The notes beneath the pieces are model-generated. The model saw only the letters and a list, made by a program, of their open reading frames with translations, was not told where the DNA came from and searched no databases. The translations under genes and the position numbers were made by a program. Positions 24,124-37,594 of a DNA stretch of 64,000 bases are shown here, piece after piece (position 1 is the stretch's first letter; each line of letters starts with the position of its first letter). This DNA comes from Epiperipatus broadwayi (Eukaryota; Onychophora; Udeonychophora; Euonychophora; Peripatidae), in NCBI GenBank assembly GCA_028023455.1, contig JAQFVV010012477.1:608501-672500 (forward strand), written 5' to 3'.

Positions 24124-25330
24124 CAAAAGAACTATAAATGTCAAGATGGAAGACAGTGATTTTGCAGAACAATGGAAGTAATTATTATAAAAATCTTGGA
24201 ATGTCTAATTGTAATTAAATATTAATTGGAAAGAAATAGGTGTAAAAAGCTTTTGTGGTGCATTCCAACAAAGGCATATGGAATGTGAATGGAAATATAA
24301 TTGAAAATAAATGAAAAGAAAGATACATTTGATAATTAAAGCAAAAAAGAATTAAGGATTAGTATAAGTTTGGACGGAGAAGAAGGCAGACGTTAGACTG
24401 ATATACAGAAATAAGAATCCAGAAATCAGATTATATATTGATAAAATATGGTCAGGCTGGGGTAGAAGCTTCAATGTGCGAGGTGTTCGAATTCTTCCTC
24501 CGAATGTATAGCAGCTGCCGATATCGGAGAAGGGACATCAAGCCCGGAGAATTCGCCTCAATAAGCAACAATGTTGAATTGCCACAAGAGGAAGAAAATA
24601 AATAAATATATGGACTTTAGCCATGGAACCCAAACTTCAAAAAAAAAACAAAAAACAAAGTTCGTTCACTGACAAAAGACCGGAGATTCCCTTTTCACCA
24701 GGTGAATTCGATCAATTCCCCGGGGAAACACAGGTCTTTTTTTTCCTATTTGCATATATATGTCACTTTTAGTAAACTTACTCCACAAAATTGAGAAAAC
24801 TGTTATTTGACACAATTGCGAACTTAAAATATATTTTCTTTGCCCGGAGAGGTCAAACTATTTTCTATGGAATTTATTAGTGTATAAATTAGTCCAATTA
24901 AATCTTCGGTGCAAAATACATATAATAACATATTTGTGTGGGGGGGAGTTTTGGCAAAGAGAGAAAAGAGCAAACAAAAAAAAAAAAAGAAACTGATATG
25001 AATCTTTGATTTAAAAGTGAAAAGAGACACTAATTCTACTTACGTAAATAATATATGGTTTTTTTTTATAGATACGTAAATATCATTGCTAATAAATGTG
25101 TATAAAATGAATGTTTTTGTTTTTATGTTATGAGTTGTTTTTTTTTAAATAGAAAGAAAGGGGGGGGTAGATCAACTGCCGGTAAATTTTACCACCAGCC
25201 CTGAGCAGAGCTAGTCCAGGGGCATTTCCATATTGGTATTCCAGCTATCCCAACATAATTCTTATAGAAATATAGGATTGGCGCTTGAGGTCATAAAGTG
25301 ATGCTCATAAATATGCTGGGTGATAAAATG
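24124..25330. other. GC-richer mixed region, unexplained
   Basis: 24440-24570 and 24660-24740 contrast with their surroundings in G+C and complexity and contain several CG dinucleotides. 24146 starts a short frame (ATG GAA GAC..., MEDSDFAEQWK) ending at GTAATT, which could be read as a splice donor, but 11 residues are too few to support an exon. 25175-25300 is another complex patch (CCACCAGCCCTGAGC). No known domain, tRNA or LTR boundary could be found. A first exon, a promoter-proximal region or a decayed transposon are all possible. Confidence 0.3.
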
Positions 25331-25920
25331 GAATAATTTAAGAATAATTTTTTTTTTTTTTAATAATTACGCACATACGTGTATCGTTATATATACATAC
25401 ACGCAATCTTTCAAGATTATATATAAGTGCGTAAAATATATATGGAAAACAGTAAATCCCGTTATAATATATATATAATAGTTGCAAATCTATAAAATAT
25501 AATAGTTCCATATCTCTAGCTGAAATTCAAAAATAAAGTGTTACTGTCATCTGTAATTACTTTAATTTTAGCAATGCTACTTTTGTAAAATAGATATAAC
25601 TGTGAATAAAGCAAATACCCATTACTTATACTTGCTTTATTCTAACTTATGTTTGCATTCCAATGTAATTATGCTGAAATGAATGTAGTGATTATATATT
25701 GATAAGTTCTGGGATTGAGATGGTATTTTTAGATCTAATATCTGAATATCCTAATGCCTTAGTGATGATAGCTAGCAGCTTGAACCCTGTTAGGAGATAG
25801 AGATATTTTGAAAAGCTGGTTAAGAGCTATTCGCATGCTCATTATATTACATTTGTATTACAAGCTTATTCAATTAAGTCACATGATGTATGACTTCATT
25901 TTTTCTTTATATATTATATA

Positions 25921-25922
25921 TA

Positions 25923-25972
<50 letters not shown>
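25921..25972. repeat. Trinucleotide microsatellite (ATT)n
   Basis: Uninterrupted ATT array preceded by a TATATA tract; it yields a false poly-leucine frame. Confidence 0.97.
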
Positions 25973-25974
<2 letters not shown>

Positions 25975-28900
25975 CAAATTTGAGAGCAAAAACAGAAAAA
26001 TAATTTACATATTTAATGTTAATACTATTAATTAAAATGGTTAATAAAAATGAAATTAAAACAAACCAGTAACTCTGATAATATATGGATATAATATTTA
26101 TCATGATAATATAGAAACTTGTACAAAACACTACCAAAGTTAATAAAAATAAAGATTATGTATGTCATTTGTATTATTAAACCTATGTACATTAGACTAA
26201 TGTTCTTGGAAAATCAATAAATATTTGATGAAAAAATATGATGGCTTATATAGATCACTTATGATTTTAAATATTATATCAAGATAGAACATGCTGGTGG
26301 ATGAGTCTGCATATACATAATGCTGATTGTGACATCAATAATTGTTAGAAATCTATCAAAGTAAATGGCTGATAGCTTTTCCAGAAAAATATAATATAAT
26401 CTGACATAGTATTTGCTAAACACATCATTACATTTTTCTTTAATATGTGAGTTTATTATGATTATTATAAATCTTTTTTAGAACTTTTGTTTATTTTATT
26501 ATAATAGATTTAAATAGACTTATGTAAATTTTATGATTGAATATTTGTTATTATAATTACTTTTATTTTAATATAATTATTAATTATTTTTTATTATAAT
26601 TACATTAACTATTCTTTTGGTATTCAGGTTTTCAAGTATTTTACATTTGATTTTATATATTATAATCTTATTTATTTTGAAAATTTTAATTTTTGTTACT
26701 AAATACTTTATCAAATCACTTTCATTGCAATTGCTTACACATTATTGATACTTTAATACTTTTTCCAAATTTATTTTTCCGTGTTTAATGTTTGTTTTTT
26801 TTAATAATACTATTTTTTGTTTTTATTACAGTGATGACTAATATTACAATTTAAATATTATTCAAAAATTACTCATGAATTCATGATTAAAGAAAGAAAC
26901 TATAAAGCAATAAATGATAAAGACTTCTGGCATAACTATAAATCAACAACTCACTATAAAATTCACAACATCTCAAAAATTATTATTCTTCTGGTTAACC
27001 ATCTCACTTCAGTGTGTATTATTCTTTCCTTGTAATGATATGTTAATTTCATTACACTTCATAAAATTATCTGCTTTTCTTGCAAAATTATTGTTTGTAA
27101 ATATATATGTTTATGCAACAAATGAAAATGGGTATATGGTTATTTTTTCATAAATAATTTGCAAATATATTATAACCATTTGCTTTTTGCTTGAAGTTAA
27201 ATGTTGGGTTGTATATTAGTCTAATATTAAAAAAATAGTAGTTTAATTTCTATGATATCTAAATATTTGTCACAGTTTAATAGTTCAATGATTAGCTATA
27301 TGATAAGCCAATTTATAAAAAGTTTTGTAACTTTTATAACTTTAAAAGTAATTTTTGGACCTAGTTTATGATATTTGCAAACCCCATAAGTATTTATTTC
27401 TAACTTTAAATGCTTAGGTTTAGGGACATCAGTAACCTGAAGTGTTAAGTAACGTAATGGTAAAAGAATAAGATTAAAATCTTCTTAGTTTACTTATTAG
27501 TGTGTCTTAAAGTTTTGATAATAGAATAAAACTTGAAAGTCAAGTTCAAACCCTTAATGCTGGGTTTTGCTAATGTTTAAATTAACAATTAAAATGCCTT
27601 ATTTAATCTTAATTAAACTTTAATATAAAATTAGTATTTGTAAAATTGAATAGGGGAAGTGTGTGTGAATATGTTTGCATGGATGTAAAAACTTTAATTT
27701 CTTTAAAACTTCCTTGTTTGGGGTTAATGTTTGAATTATCATTAACATCTTTATTTTAAAAGACAATTTAAAAATATCCTGTTTTTTAATGAAGTAAAAA
27801 GCAGTTTAAAGTAAAATATTATAAGTAATGTTATTCAAAAGAATGTAATTTCATTATGTAATAAATTTTTAGTTTATTATAATTTTTGGTTTTTTAAAAT
27901 AATTTGTTTTATTAAAATAATATAATAATTAATTTGTCTGTCTAAATGTAATTATTTTCCAGAAAAGTCTGGATTATGCAAAATGAGTTTATTTTTAGAA
28001 GCATTCCTAAGAAATTAATAAGATTTGTGAACTCAAATCAATAGTGTCAATTAATGAAAAAAACATCATATTAATTGGGTTATAAATAAAAACATGTTTG
28101 CAATTAGGCAATTAAACACTTTTTTGCTTGTTTAGAATCACTTAATTGTTTTCATTTGCTAAGTTTTAATTTTCATTTAAATGATATTGTTTTCTTAAAA
28201 ATTAAAATAAGGAATAGCTAGGAAATTAACTGCATTCAGACTTAAATTTTAAATTGATAATTTAAAGTACTCAAGTTTGAGATTACTGGGAAACATTATG
28301 GAAAATCCTATCTAGTTTTGTAAAATGTTTAAATCATTTTTATTTGAAGTTCCCACTTCACTGGACTTTAAATACAGCATTATTAAAATTCCTGTTACAT
28401 AAGAACTTATCATATGATAAACAGTTGGTATTCTAAGTTTAATTTAATATATATCAATTATTAACACAAATAATGACTTTGAATTACATCACTGTTTTGA
28501 TAAATATATATTTAAAATGTTTTTTTCTTAAAATTATCATTCCTTCAAAGCAAATTTATTTTGGAGTTTGTTTTAGATTTTTTAGTGAAGAACTTTCAAT
28601 TTCTGATATTAAAATGTATTTTTATAATAAAACTATTATGAAAATAGCTTATATGAAACTTCATATACTTAATAAGGAAGAAAATTAATTTATTCATCTT
28701 ATATTACTTGGACACATATTTATTTATGATATTACCTTATCTTAATAGACATTTGTTATTGTTCATAATAGTTGCATAAAAGTAATTTTAATTTTTACTA
28801 TATACTTTTTTATATATTTTACATTAAAGTATAATGGGTGGAGAAGAAGTGGCAGTTGCAATCTTACTGTATCTGTGCTACAGGGTGCCACCAGTCCATT

Positions 28901-30653
28901 TGTACCTGGAAAATTTATAGAATAGGCAGATATGTGCTGTTAAAATCCAATTCTTTTATATATATTTTTATTCTGACCATCAGCCCAATGCCACTAGCTC
29001 AGTGAGACGCAGAGATTTATAAAATAATTCTTATCTAAAAATATTTTCAATATAAAAAAAATAGAAGCCACTGCCAGTAATAACACACACAAATATTTAT
29101 TTAAACACATATAAATAAAATTTGGGAATAAAATTTCTTTAGATTTTAATATTAATTTTTAAATTTAAATTATTATTTTAAACTATTCGCACAGATGGAC
29201 ATTTTAATACATTTTACTTTAGAATGTTGAATACAGATAGGCTACATAGATTACTGAGTTAAAAATATTTCAAAATAAACACAAACAATCAAAATATAAA
29301 GTCATTGATGGAATTGCAGAGGAGAATTTACAAGTAACCCAATGGCATTCATCATAAGATGCCACATGGACACCAATAACTTAAAAGACATTTGAATAAA
29401 TACATTTTTATATACTCAGTATGGGGTATCATATTTACTGAATATCTAATATTTTAATCAGATATGAAAATAAAAAACATAATTAAACATTAACAAATCT
29501 ATGCAATCATCTGTACCCAAATTAAATTTAATGCATTTAAATAATTTAATCAATAAATATTTAAAAAAAATGGAAATGATTAAGTCAGTAAACTCAAAAG
29601 TATAAAAATTAAACATTAATAATTGATTTGAAAAGTCAGATTAAAGTTCATTTTAAAAGATTTAGGTTTAGCTTGTCAAATCTTGAAAGTTCTTAATTAT
29701 TTTATTTTTTAAATTTTTCAGTTATATCTCTTATGGCAGAAGAGTCCCAATTCCTGGTGTCAATTCCCACAAAGTCTTTATTTGAAGACTGGTCTATCTG
29801 AAGGTGGCCTTAGTTGGTTCAATCCTGGTATTATTTTATTCGGGTCTGCAACAGTACCATTCATAATTCAATAATCATTTCATTTGAAATAAGTGAGAAA
29901 GAGTGACAAGTGTGTCTTATCGCCCTTCTCACAAAATCAAGCTGGAACTGTCCTTAATTTCAATATTTTTCCTTTTATACACATCATCCGGATTCACTGA
30001 ACAATCAATCATTTTCATTAGGGTCTGAGCACTGATTTTCTGCTTCTATTGGACATTCTGCTTCAGAGCAGGAAACAATCTTTAATTTTTATCTATATCT
30101 TTCATCTGACTTTTTAATTATAAAAGATCCCCAAATGCTAGTTTGCTTTATAAAAATTAATAACACAATCATTTCCATTTTGAGATTTCAGAAATTAATT
30201 AATATCTGTTTCTATTTTTACTTACGTTACTTTTTTCTAAAATATTTTATATTTATATCTTTTATCTTTTTTTATAAAAAAGTATGTTCAAATACTTTTT
30301 TTTTATTTAAAAAAAAATACTTTTAAAGTTTTGCATCTGTGCGAATATAATATACATACATTGAACAACTCTTTTTAATTTTAGCTTTTAGTTTTTTATT
30401 TACAAACTTAAAAAAGTTTTTATTCTAATTTTAAATTAATGCAATGGCATATTATATACTGTTACAAAAGAAATATATTTATCTTCACTCCATTGAAATT
30501 AAAATAAGTGAATTTTATCATTTTATGGCATATATTATATGCTATGAAGTATTTTTTAATTATGATATTCATAAAATATTAATTAAAAATATCAATATTC
30601 TTGAATCATTATCTTTAGTCAAATTTTCTATAAATTATTCTGTGCTTATTATA
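25973..30653. other. AT-rich DNA with two moderate-complexity patches
   Basis: No gene supported. 28840-29010 (GGTGGAGAAGAAGTGGCAG..., ..CAGTGAGACGCAGAG) and 29730-30110 are more complex. On the minus strand the second patch translates around 29990-30090 to a short cysteine-containing stretch (CSEAECPIEAENQCS), but stops are close and I recognise no family. The rest is A/T runs. Confidence 0.45.
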
Positions 30654-30752
30654 AAAATATTTTAGCATTATTATTTTTAAAAAATTTGCTCCACCATAAA
30701 ATATTTTAGCATTATTATTTTTAAAAAATTTGCTCCACCATAAAATATTTTA
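30654..30752. repeat. Perfect tandem duplication, 44-bp unit
   Basis: AAAATATTTTAGCATTATT...TTTGCTCCACCAT occurs twice, exactly 44 bp apart, followed by the first bases of a third unit. Confidence 0.95.
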
Positions 30753-31634
30753 TTTCAATAAAGAATTGCTTCCTCTACTTATTGTTAATAGAAAGTGCTT
30801 TAAACAAAGAATGGAAAAGTTAAATATTACATTAGAATAGGAAATAAGTATGATTATAATTGCTTTTACTTATGGAATATTTTCATCTATGTCAACGGCC
30901 ATACATGTTCTTGCTATCATTTTTCTTAAATAATTTGTTTAATTTTAATATGTAAAGTACTATTTGTCAGACTTAATTATATTGTTATTGTAAGCTGGAT
31001 ATCTTCAGTGTCTTCAGAAATTTATTTACTTTATTGGCTACATCCTGTTAAATGATTGGGACCAATATACGTCTTTAATTTTATTTTTAAAATTGATAAA
31101 AAGGCTTTGCATTATTTGTTTTAATATTCATGTTTTTTTCTTAAAATATTATTTTATATGTAATTTTATTTGTTATAATTTTATGTAGTATTGACATATT
31201 ATATTGTCAAAGTTTTTAGAATATTTTCATTTGATAATATTAATGTTTTAAAAGTATTATGTGTGCCCTTCTTATGAAGTTACTTATTTTTAAATGTATA
31301 TTCTTTCTCTCAATCAAGTAGAAGCTAATGTATATATTTTATTGTATGTTTTATGCATTATTTTATTATGCAATGTTTAGCTTTAACTATATATGTAAAT
31401 CAGTTAGTTGTTGTATTTATTTAAGAGATAGTATGTTAGACTCTCTCTTGATTTAATAATGTTTTTATTTCACCAGCATATTTTTATGGAATTTGTAGCA
31501 TAGGCTTTCTTATATTATTATGATATTTTTTCATTGAAATATATTGTTGTTACATATTTAAGCATGTAATGCTTTACATAGACAAATATTATTTATTTTT
31601 ATTATTCCCTGATGGTTTATTGTCATTGTTTATA
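30753..31634. other. AT-rich intergenic DNA
   Basis: Nothing recognised. Confidence 0.55.
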
Positions 31635-31925
31635 AGACTAAAGATTAAGTCCTAGTTCATTTGTTGCTCTCAAACATAGATGCTTTTCTTCTTGAGTTCT
31701 TGTCATCAATGTTAATTTTGCCTTTACTTTATCATCCCAAATGTGGATTTTATTTGTGGTGTATTTTTTTAATACCATGTGGAGTGTATTCTCATGACTT
31801 TCCTCTGGAAATTCATATGTTGTATAGATAATGAGAAGCACTACTCTTACCTCTAGTTGTATTTTTAGTATATCTGAGTGTATGTTATTTTGTTTGATGT
31901 GTACATTCTGTAACTGTGCTTTGCC
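31635..31925 (-). other. Unrecognised coding-like minus-strand frame
   Basis: Open for about 95 codons between stops, with a first ATG at 31841. Composition is unusual for this window: charged and balanced, with TLMTRTQEEKHLCLRATNEL before the stop, and no AT-driven Lys/Ile/Asn runs at its C-terminal half. I recognise no family. It could be a relic of a transposon protein or a decayed exon. No splice or promoter evidence. Confidence 0.3.
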
Positions 31926-33976
31926 AGCACCTCAAGATAAAAATGTGATAAATATTTAATATTTAAATTTTTTAAATTGTATATGGTTTTAATAAATAAT
32001 ATACATCTTCTTCAGCATTCATATAACCTCTAAATTGGTATGGTTTGTTCTTTATAATAGTGAGACTGTTATGTATAAGTGCTAAAACTTAGTCAAATAT
32101 TACAATTATATAATGTCTTACTAATCATACATATAATTTATTTATTTATTTTATAATAAGATTGTAAACAACAATTTTCTGATATTTTAAAGTTTTATTT
32201 TCTGTACCTGAAAAAGCTGTTGTCTTGATGACATTGTAAGTTAACAAAGTTATTTGTTATATGCTTAATGTTAAAATAAATATTTTTGTTAATTACATTT
32301 CTTAGTTTTTCATTCTCATCCACACACCTTCAGAAATATGAATATAATAAAGTGTATCATAAATTGATTTTAATTTTATGCATTGACAGTACATTGATAT
32401 TAAAGAATTTGGCATAAAAGTCACTTTATTAAAATTTCATTTAAGATGTTAAGAGAGCATCTATGAAAATAATGATTTTACTTACTAGAATAATTATAAT
32501 TGGTTATTCTGAGTCAACATCACTTTAGTCAATTTTATTTATTTATGAAAAATAACTGCACTTGTTTTGAGATTATGTTTGAATTATAAGATTATTTTGT
32601 TGATTCATCATATATTTAAATAATGGAATTGCCTTTTTCAAATGCAGAAAATATTTTAAATAGGTTAATTAGTGTGATATATTAAGTGGCCATACAATCC
32701 CTTATCAACTCATCACATCTGAATGCCTTCTTATTAGATTATTTTATTATAATTTAAGAGTTTATCATATTTAGTTCAAATTTTATTGTCATTATTATTA
32801 TTGCAATTTTGAAAGACATTATATTAATGGAAAGACTATGTCTCACTGATTTGTTACTAGTATTTCATTCTTTGTTTAACAACTCTCAATAATTACAAGT
32901 AAAAAATAAATTTATCATCATTAAATTTTAGTCATGTTAATCCTGAGATACCCATTTATTTTCACATACAAGATTATTGAAAAAATTATATTATCTAACA
33001 TAAGGAGAAATTATTTTAAAAGAAGAAATTGATGTGGAAACAACATGAAAACATGTTTTATTTTATAAAAAATAATATTAAATATAATCATGGTAATAAG
33101 ATGATTATTGTGGTTGTAAGAGGTTGTGTAAGAGATATGTCATAAATGGAGAATTTTAAAACAATCTAACTCTTTAGTGATATATGATTCCAATATTAAC
33201 CCTACCCATATTTTTCTATTTCTGACATTTTTCTTTGCCTCACACATCAATGTAAAATATATGATAAAATGATTATTACTTATCAGAAAAAAATAAATTT
33301 GACTTCATTTGATTGATATTTTTGTTTACTATTGGAATAAATTTTAAATGTTCACATTTTGTTTCTGTAAATATTAAAAAAATGAGGATGTAATCAAAAC
33401 AAAGACTTTATATGTCCATGTTTCTAGAAAGATTATTTTCAGTTTATAAAATCAATGAAATATTTCTTCTTTCTGATTATTTTTAAGAATGTGAACAAAT
33501 ATTTATTTATTTCTCTTATATCTAATGAATTATGCTTTAAAAGTTTAAATTTTTTGAATATTTATTGCAAAATTATGATATTTTCATACTATAAATATAA
33601 CTTAGATTGTTTACATCAAAGCTAAAATTTTCTAATTTGATTCAGGCCATATTTACATTACCTGCTAATATAACATTATATTTTTGAAAATAAAGTATTT
33701 CAAGTCAAAATAACTTATTAATAATTTATATTTCTTGATATCTAATAAATATAGTGCAAATTATTTTTAAAAAAATATCTAAAACTAAAAATTTGCAAAT
33801 AAACATGTTTTTGCATCATTGGAAATTTCGGTGTCATAAAATGCTGAACATTTTACAGCCTTGCCAACACACAATGGCTGAACATGTTAGGGTGGGGCTT
33901 ATGTCTATTGTAAGAGTGGGAATTTTGAATTTTATATCTTTTATCACAAAATTTTTGGGGAAAATAATATACTTAA
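31926..33976. other. AT-rich intergenic DNA
   Basis: No gene or clear repeat; homopolymer runs and short inverted segments only. Confidence 0.55.
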
Positions 33977-34821
33977 ATGTTATATGTTAGTAATGGGGTA
34001 TTAAATTACTTAAGAAAAGTTCAAAGGGAAGTAGGAAGACATGCATTGGATGCAGATGTATGGACAGCAAAAGAGGCAATTCAAGGAGAAATGGGATGGT
34101 CAAATTTTCATATGAGAGATGCAAAAAGTAAAATAAAAATGTTTGGTAGATTTCAGTTTATGGATAATAAAAGAATAGCTAAAATAGTATTTAATTGGGT
34201 GATGAGTAAAGGGCAGGTAACAAGATGGATGAGAAAGGTAATATGATATGCAAAAGCTTTGGATAAAGAATTTTTATCTGTATATTTGTATAAAAGATGG
34301 GATGATTGTGTTAGGAGGATTGTTGAGTGTTATAGTGGTAAGGAATGGGATAAAAAATAGATTTACTAATACAGAACAGGAAATTAGAGAGATGGAGAAC
34401 TAGTATGGAGCGTAAAAAGAGTTTAAATATATATAGAAATAAACATAATATTAGATGTGAGTTAATTTATGATAATAGTAAGGAAAGTAGTTTATTGTTT
34501 AAGGCTCGAACAGAATCTTTAGCAACAAGAGAATGTACACATAAATGGAAAAATATGCGTGATTTAGTCTGTAAATTATGTAAGGAAGGAGTAGAAAATA
34601 TTAGGCATTTGTTAATTGAATGTAAATGCTTGAAAACAGAAAGGGCACATATAATGAAGTTATGGGAAAATAAATATGAAAAAAATGATTATACAGAAAG
34701 TAGATTATTGGTTTTTATGTTGGGTTTGGAAAAAGATAAGGAGGATTTAGATATAAAGGCTGTAGAGTTGACAAAGATTATGTTGTGGAAATGGCATGGA
34801 GTAGAATATGGGAAAAATTAG
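33977..34821 (+). mobile_element. Non-LTR retrotransposon, 3' (post-RT) fragment
   Basis: Two open frames and the interval between them form the C-terminal part of a LINE ORF2. The first (33977-34246) contains LRKVQREVGRHAL followed by EAIQGEMGW, the block after the RT in several LINE clades. The second (34405-34821) has SLLFKARTESLATRE and a CCHC knuckle, C56-x2-C59-x8-H68-x4-C73 (CKLCKEGVENIRHLLIEC). The RT catalytic motifs are not found upstream, so the copy is 5'-truncated or the upstream part has decayed. It belongs to a different family from the 16.5-kb LINE: the knuckle context and codon use differ. Clade not assigned. Confidence 0.8.
34405..34821 (+). pseudogene. LINE C-terminal zinc-knuckle frame
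   Basis: A frame of 138 codons and the best-kept part of the fragment above. The CCHC spacing (2-8-4) is typical of the nucleic-acid-binding knuckle at the end of LINE reverse transcriptases. The frame ends IMLWKWHGVEYGKN before the stop. Stops and frameshifts between 34246 and 34405 show it is no longer translated as part of a whole protein. Confidence 0.8.
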
Positions 34822-35203
34822 ACTGGGGAATGTAAAATTAAGTAGCTAACAAGTTTTTCTTGGTATATTTGCTGAGAGATTCTTAACTTCATTTAAGAAG
34901 TAGCTACAATACATCACATCACATCTGTCATTAGAAATACAACAGGGTTAATAGCCACTATATTATAATGAATGAATATGAGAAGTCTTCTCCTTCTAAA
35001 TTATTAGTATTGCCTTTATCGTAATAATGTCTATTATTATTGTTATTTACCACTTTGTTCTTGGTATTGTGACATATGCCATTATTTGAAAACCCTCTGA
35101 GCTCAGCCAATGTTATCTTCTATGTTTTATTTTAGGAATCATTATCATATTTTTAGGTTACAGTTTTGATTTATGAGATTCACTTATTAGTTACAATATA
35201 TAT

Positions 35204-36573
35204 TGAAACGTTTTCCATATTTCTAGGCCTCTATATGCATTATAAATATGCGAGTTGATCAAGTTATGTAAAAGAAAAATAAATGTTCATTTATTTTATT
35301 TAGAAAAAAGAAGAACGTTTCATTATTATTCTAAAAACATAACTATCTTTCCTGATCAGCTCAACCTAGAATTATTACCAAGTACAATTGTGAGCTGAAT
35401 CAGTTTTTAATTTCTACATGAGGGCACCAGAGTCGTTAGACCCACTGAGACTGCGTCAAACATATTGTAACTCGTAAAGTAATAATTATACGATCAGGAT
35501 TAAAATTCCCGTTAAGTAGAAGATATTCCCCTTTGACTTAATTAAGAAAAATAAATCTATTTAGCAAAGGTAATTTGTATACTAATTTGAATTTAAATAA
35601 CTAAATATAAAACTTAAATATAATAACATTAATTTTATACACGTACAATGAAAGTTAAGCTAATAATAAAGATTTATTCTAGCCTGTCAAACATTTAATA
35701 TTTATGATTAAGACAAAATTATAATATTGGAAATTATTGTGCATATGAATTTAATAATTTGATTCAAATATTGAAGTAATAACTATTGGTGTCTTATTTT
35801 TCTGTGGTAACAGTTTCATTCACTTCGTAGTTCGCAAATCTTTTGATCAAAAAAAAATTATAGGATAACATTTCATTCAAATCTCTATTCATAAAGCTTT
35901 ATGTAAAAGTTATGGCCATTAACTTACTGGTAAGTTGATATTTAAGTAGGTCATTGATCCTCCGATGTCCAATTCAGTTAGTGGGTAGTCTGCAGTAATT
36001 GTTTTTTTAGTTTTACTTCCAAATTTCCAATCAAATTTAGGTAGAGCCAGACGACGATCTAGGTGACTTTTTTCGAGAGAAAGTGTCAGCAAACGATAGA
36101 GTTCTACTCACTCATGGCGAGCGATTTCAGTTCGTATCTAAGTGGACACATTTAATTAATATTTTTTTTGTATAAAAAAAAATACGAGGCACTTCAAATT
36201 GCTCAACACTCTGGAACAACAAGACAAAAGACACCTTTCAAACCTGTCGGCTCCTTTTATATCCCCAGATTCTTTTTCAAAGTTCTGTGCATATTCCTTT
36301 TTACCTTTTGTTCTATTTTATAAACTTCTACATTATTTCTCATTTTTTTATTACAAAGTCTCTTTTCTCATTATGAATTTCTGCCATTTTTAATTACTAA
36401 CAGAAAGTTGTTTCTGATAGCAATCTTTTACCTTTGAAATTTCCTTTCACTATTTGAATCAATTATTCAGTATGCACTTTCCAACATTGAATTTATTTTA
36501 GTCAACTTATATTAAAAAAAAAGAAAAATTAAACTTTCACTGTACGTTTTTCTTAAAACAACATTATATTACA
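35204..36573 (-). mobile_element. Solo LTR, divergent relative of the 54-57 kb LTRs
   Basis: Starts TGAAACGTTTT and ends ..ATTATATTACA, a TG..CA pair 1370 bp apart, against 1372 bp for the right LTR of the 54366-57650 element. Landmarks occur in the same order: CTAGGCC near the start, a small hairpin and GAGTTGATCAAG, TTCTAAAAACA, CCTGATCA, GGGCACCAGA, CTTACTGGTAAG against CTTACCGGTAAG, and CCTTTTATATCC near the end. No second LTR or internal region adjoins it, so it is most simply a solo LTR left by LTR-LTR recombination. Orientation is assigned from the related two-LTR element. No target-site duplication is visible. Short frames inside (36199-36393) are not genes. Confidence 0.75.
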
Positions 36574-36883
36574 AAAAAAAAAATAAAGATCGGGTTCTCT
36601 CTTTTTTTATTTAAATGATACCCAATATTAAATAGTAATTTATACCTATATATAAATAAATGGTACAATATATATATATATAAAAGAAAATCAATAAAAG
36701 TTTTTTTAATTGGAGATTTACATGTACTAGCAGTACAGTAAGCAGGAAATGAAGAGATGATCATTTTGATAACTGAAATACATTCTACAATAGATGATGA
36801 AATTTTCAATATAAACTACAAAATTCAGAAAACTTGTATATCTTACAAACAATACTATTTCAATATTCACTGCATAATATAAG

Positions 36884-36903
36884 TATCTATCTATCTATCT
36901 ATC

Positions 36904-36983
<80 letters not shown>

Positions 36984-37010
36984 CCTATCTCTCTCTATAT
37001 ATATATATAT
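36884..37010. repeat. Tetranucleotide microsatellite (TATC)n with CT/AT end
   Basis: Long TATC array, then CTCTCT and (TA)n. Second TATC locus of the window after 10652. Confidence 0.98.
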
Positions 37011-37528
37011 TCTATAAACCATTTATATACCCATTCATATAGAAAACATGCCTATCAACTACTAATTTCAACTTTTATAGGTTGATACATTTATATATAA
37101 CATAACAAATGGATAATAATAAATCGGCATGTATTATAAATGACCTCCATGTCAACCCATATAAACAATAGCTAAAATATTATATTTAATATTTATACTT
37201 AATATTATAGATTTCAAATTACAAGCAGTTCTAAATATGAGTTTATGAGAAATATAATATAATACTTTAATATATATAAATATGAAATTTGTTTTATTTT
37301 AGTGTGCATGACAGGTATTTTGCAATTATTTCATCTAATGAGACTATATGTAGAAGAAATATGTTTGAAAAAAATATGTTAGTTTACTTACGGAACACGG
37401 ATTTGCATAAAGTTAATTGCAATTCTTTTTTGGTAATACGTTATTTTTAATATAAATAAAGCTTAAATGAAGTTAATAAAAATAAATTACAACAGCAATG
37501 ACAACAATTACAATAATAATAACAAAAA

Positions 37529-37594
37529 CGATGATGATGATGATAATAATAATAATTATTATTATTATTATTATTATTATTGTTGTTGTTGCTG
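37529..37594. repeat. Compound self-complementary trinucleotide array
   Basis: (GAT)n passes to (AAT)n, then (ATT)n, then (GTT)n. The two halves are complementary, so single strands can fold into a hairpin. Confidence 0.95.

Noticed and set aside
24146-24178. First exon MEDSDFAEQWK followed by GTAATT
   Set aside because: Only 11 residues, no second exon, and ATG plus GT by chance is common; kept only as a remark in the region entry.
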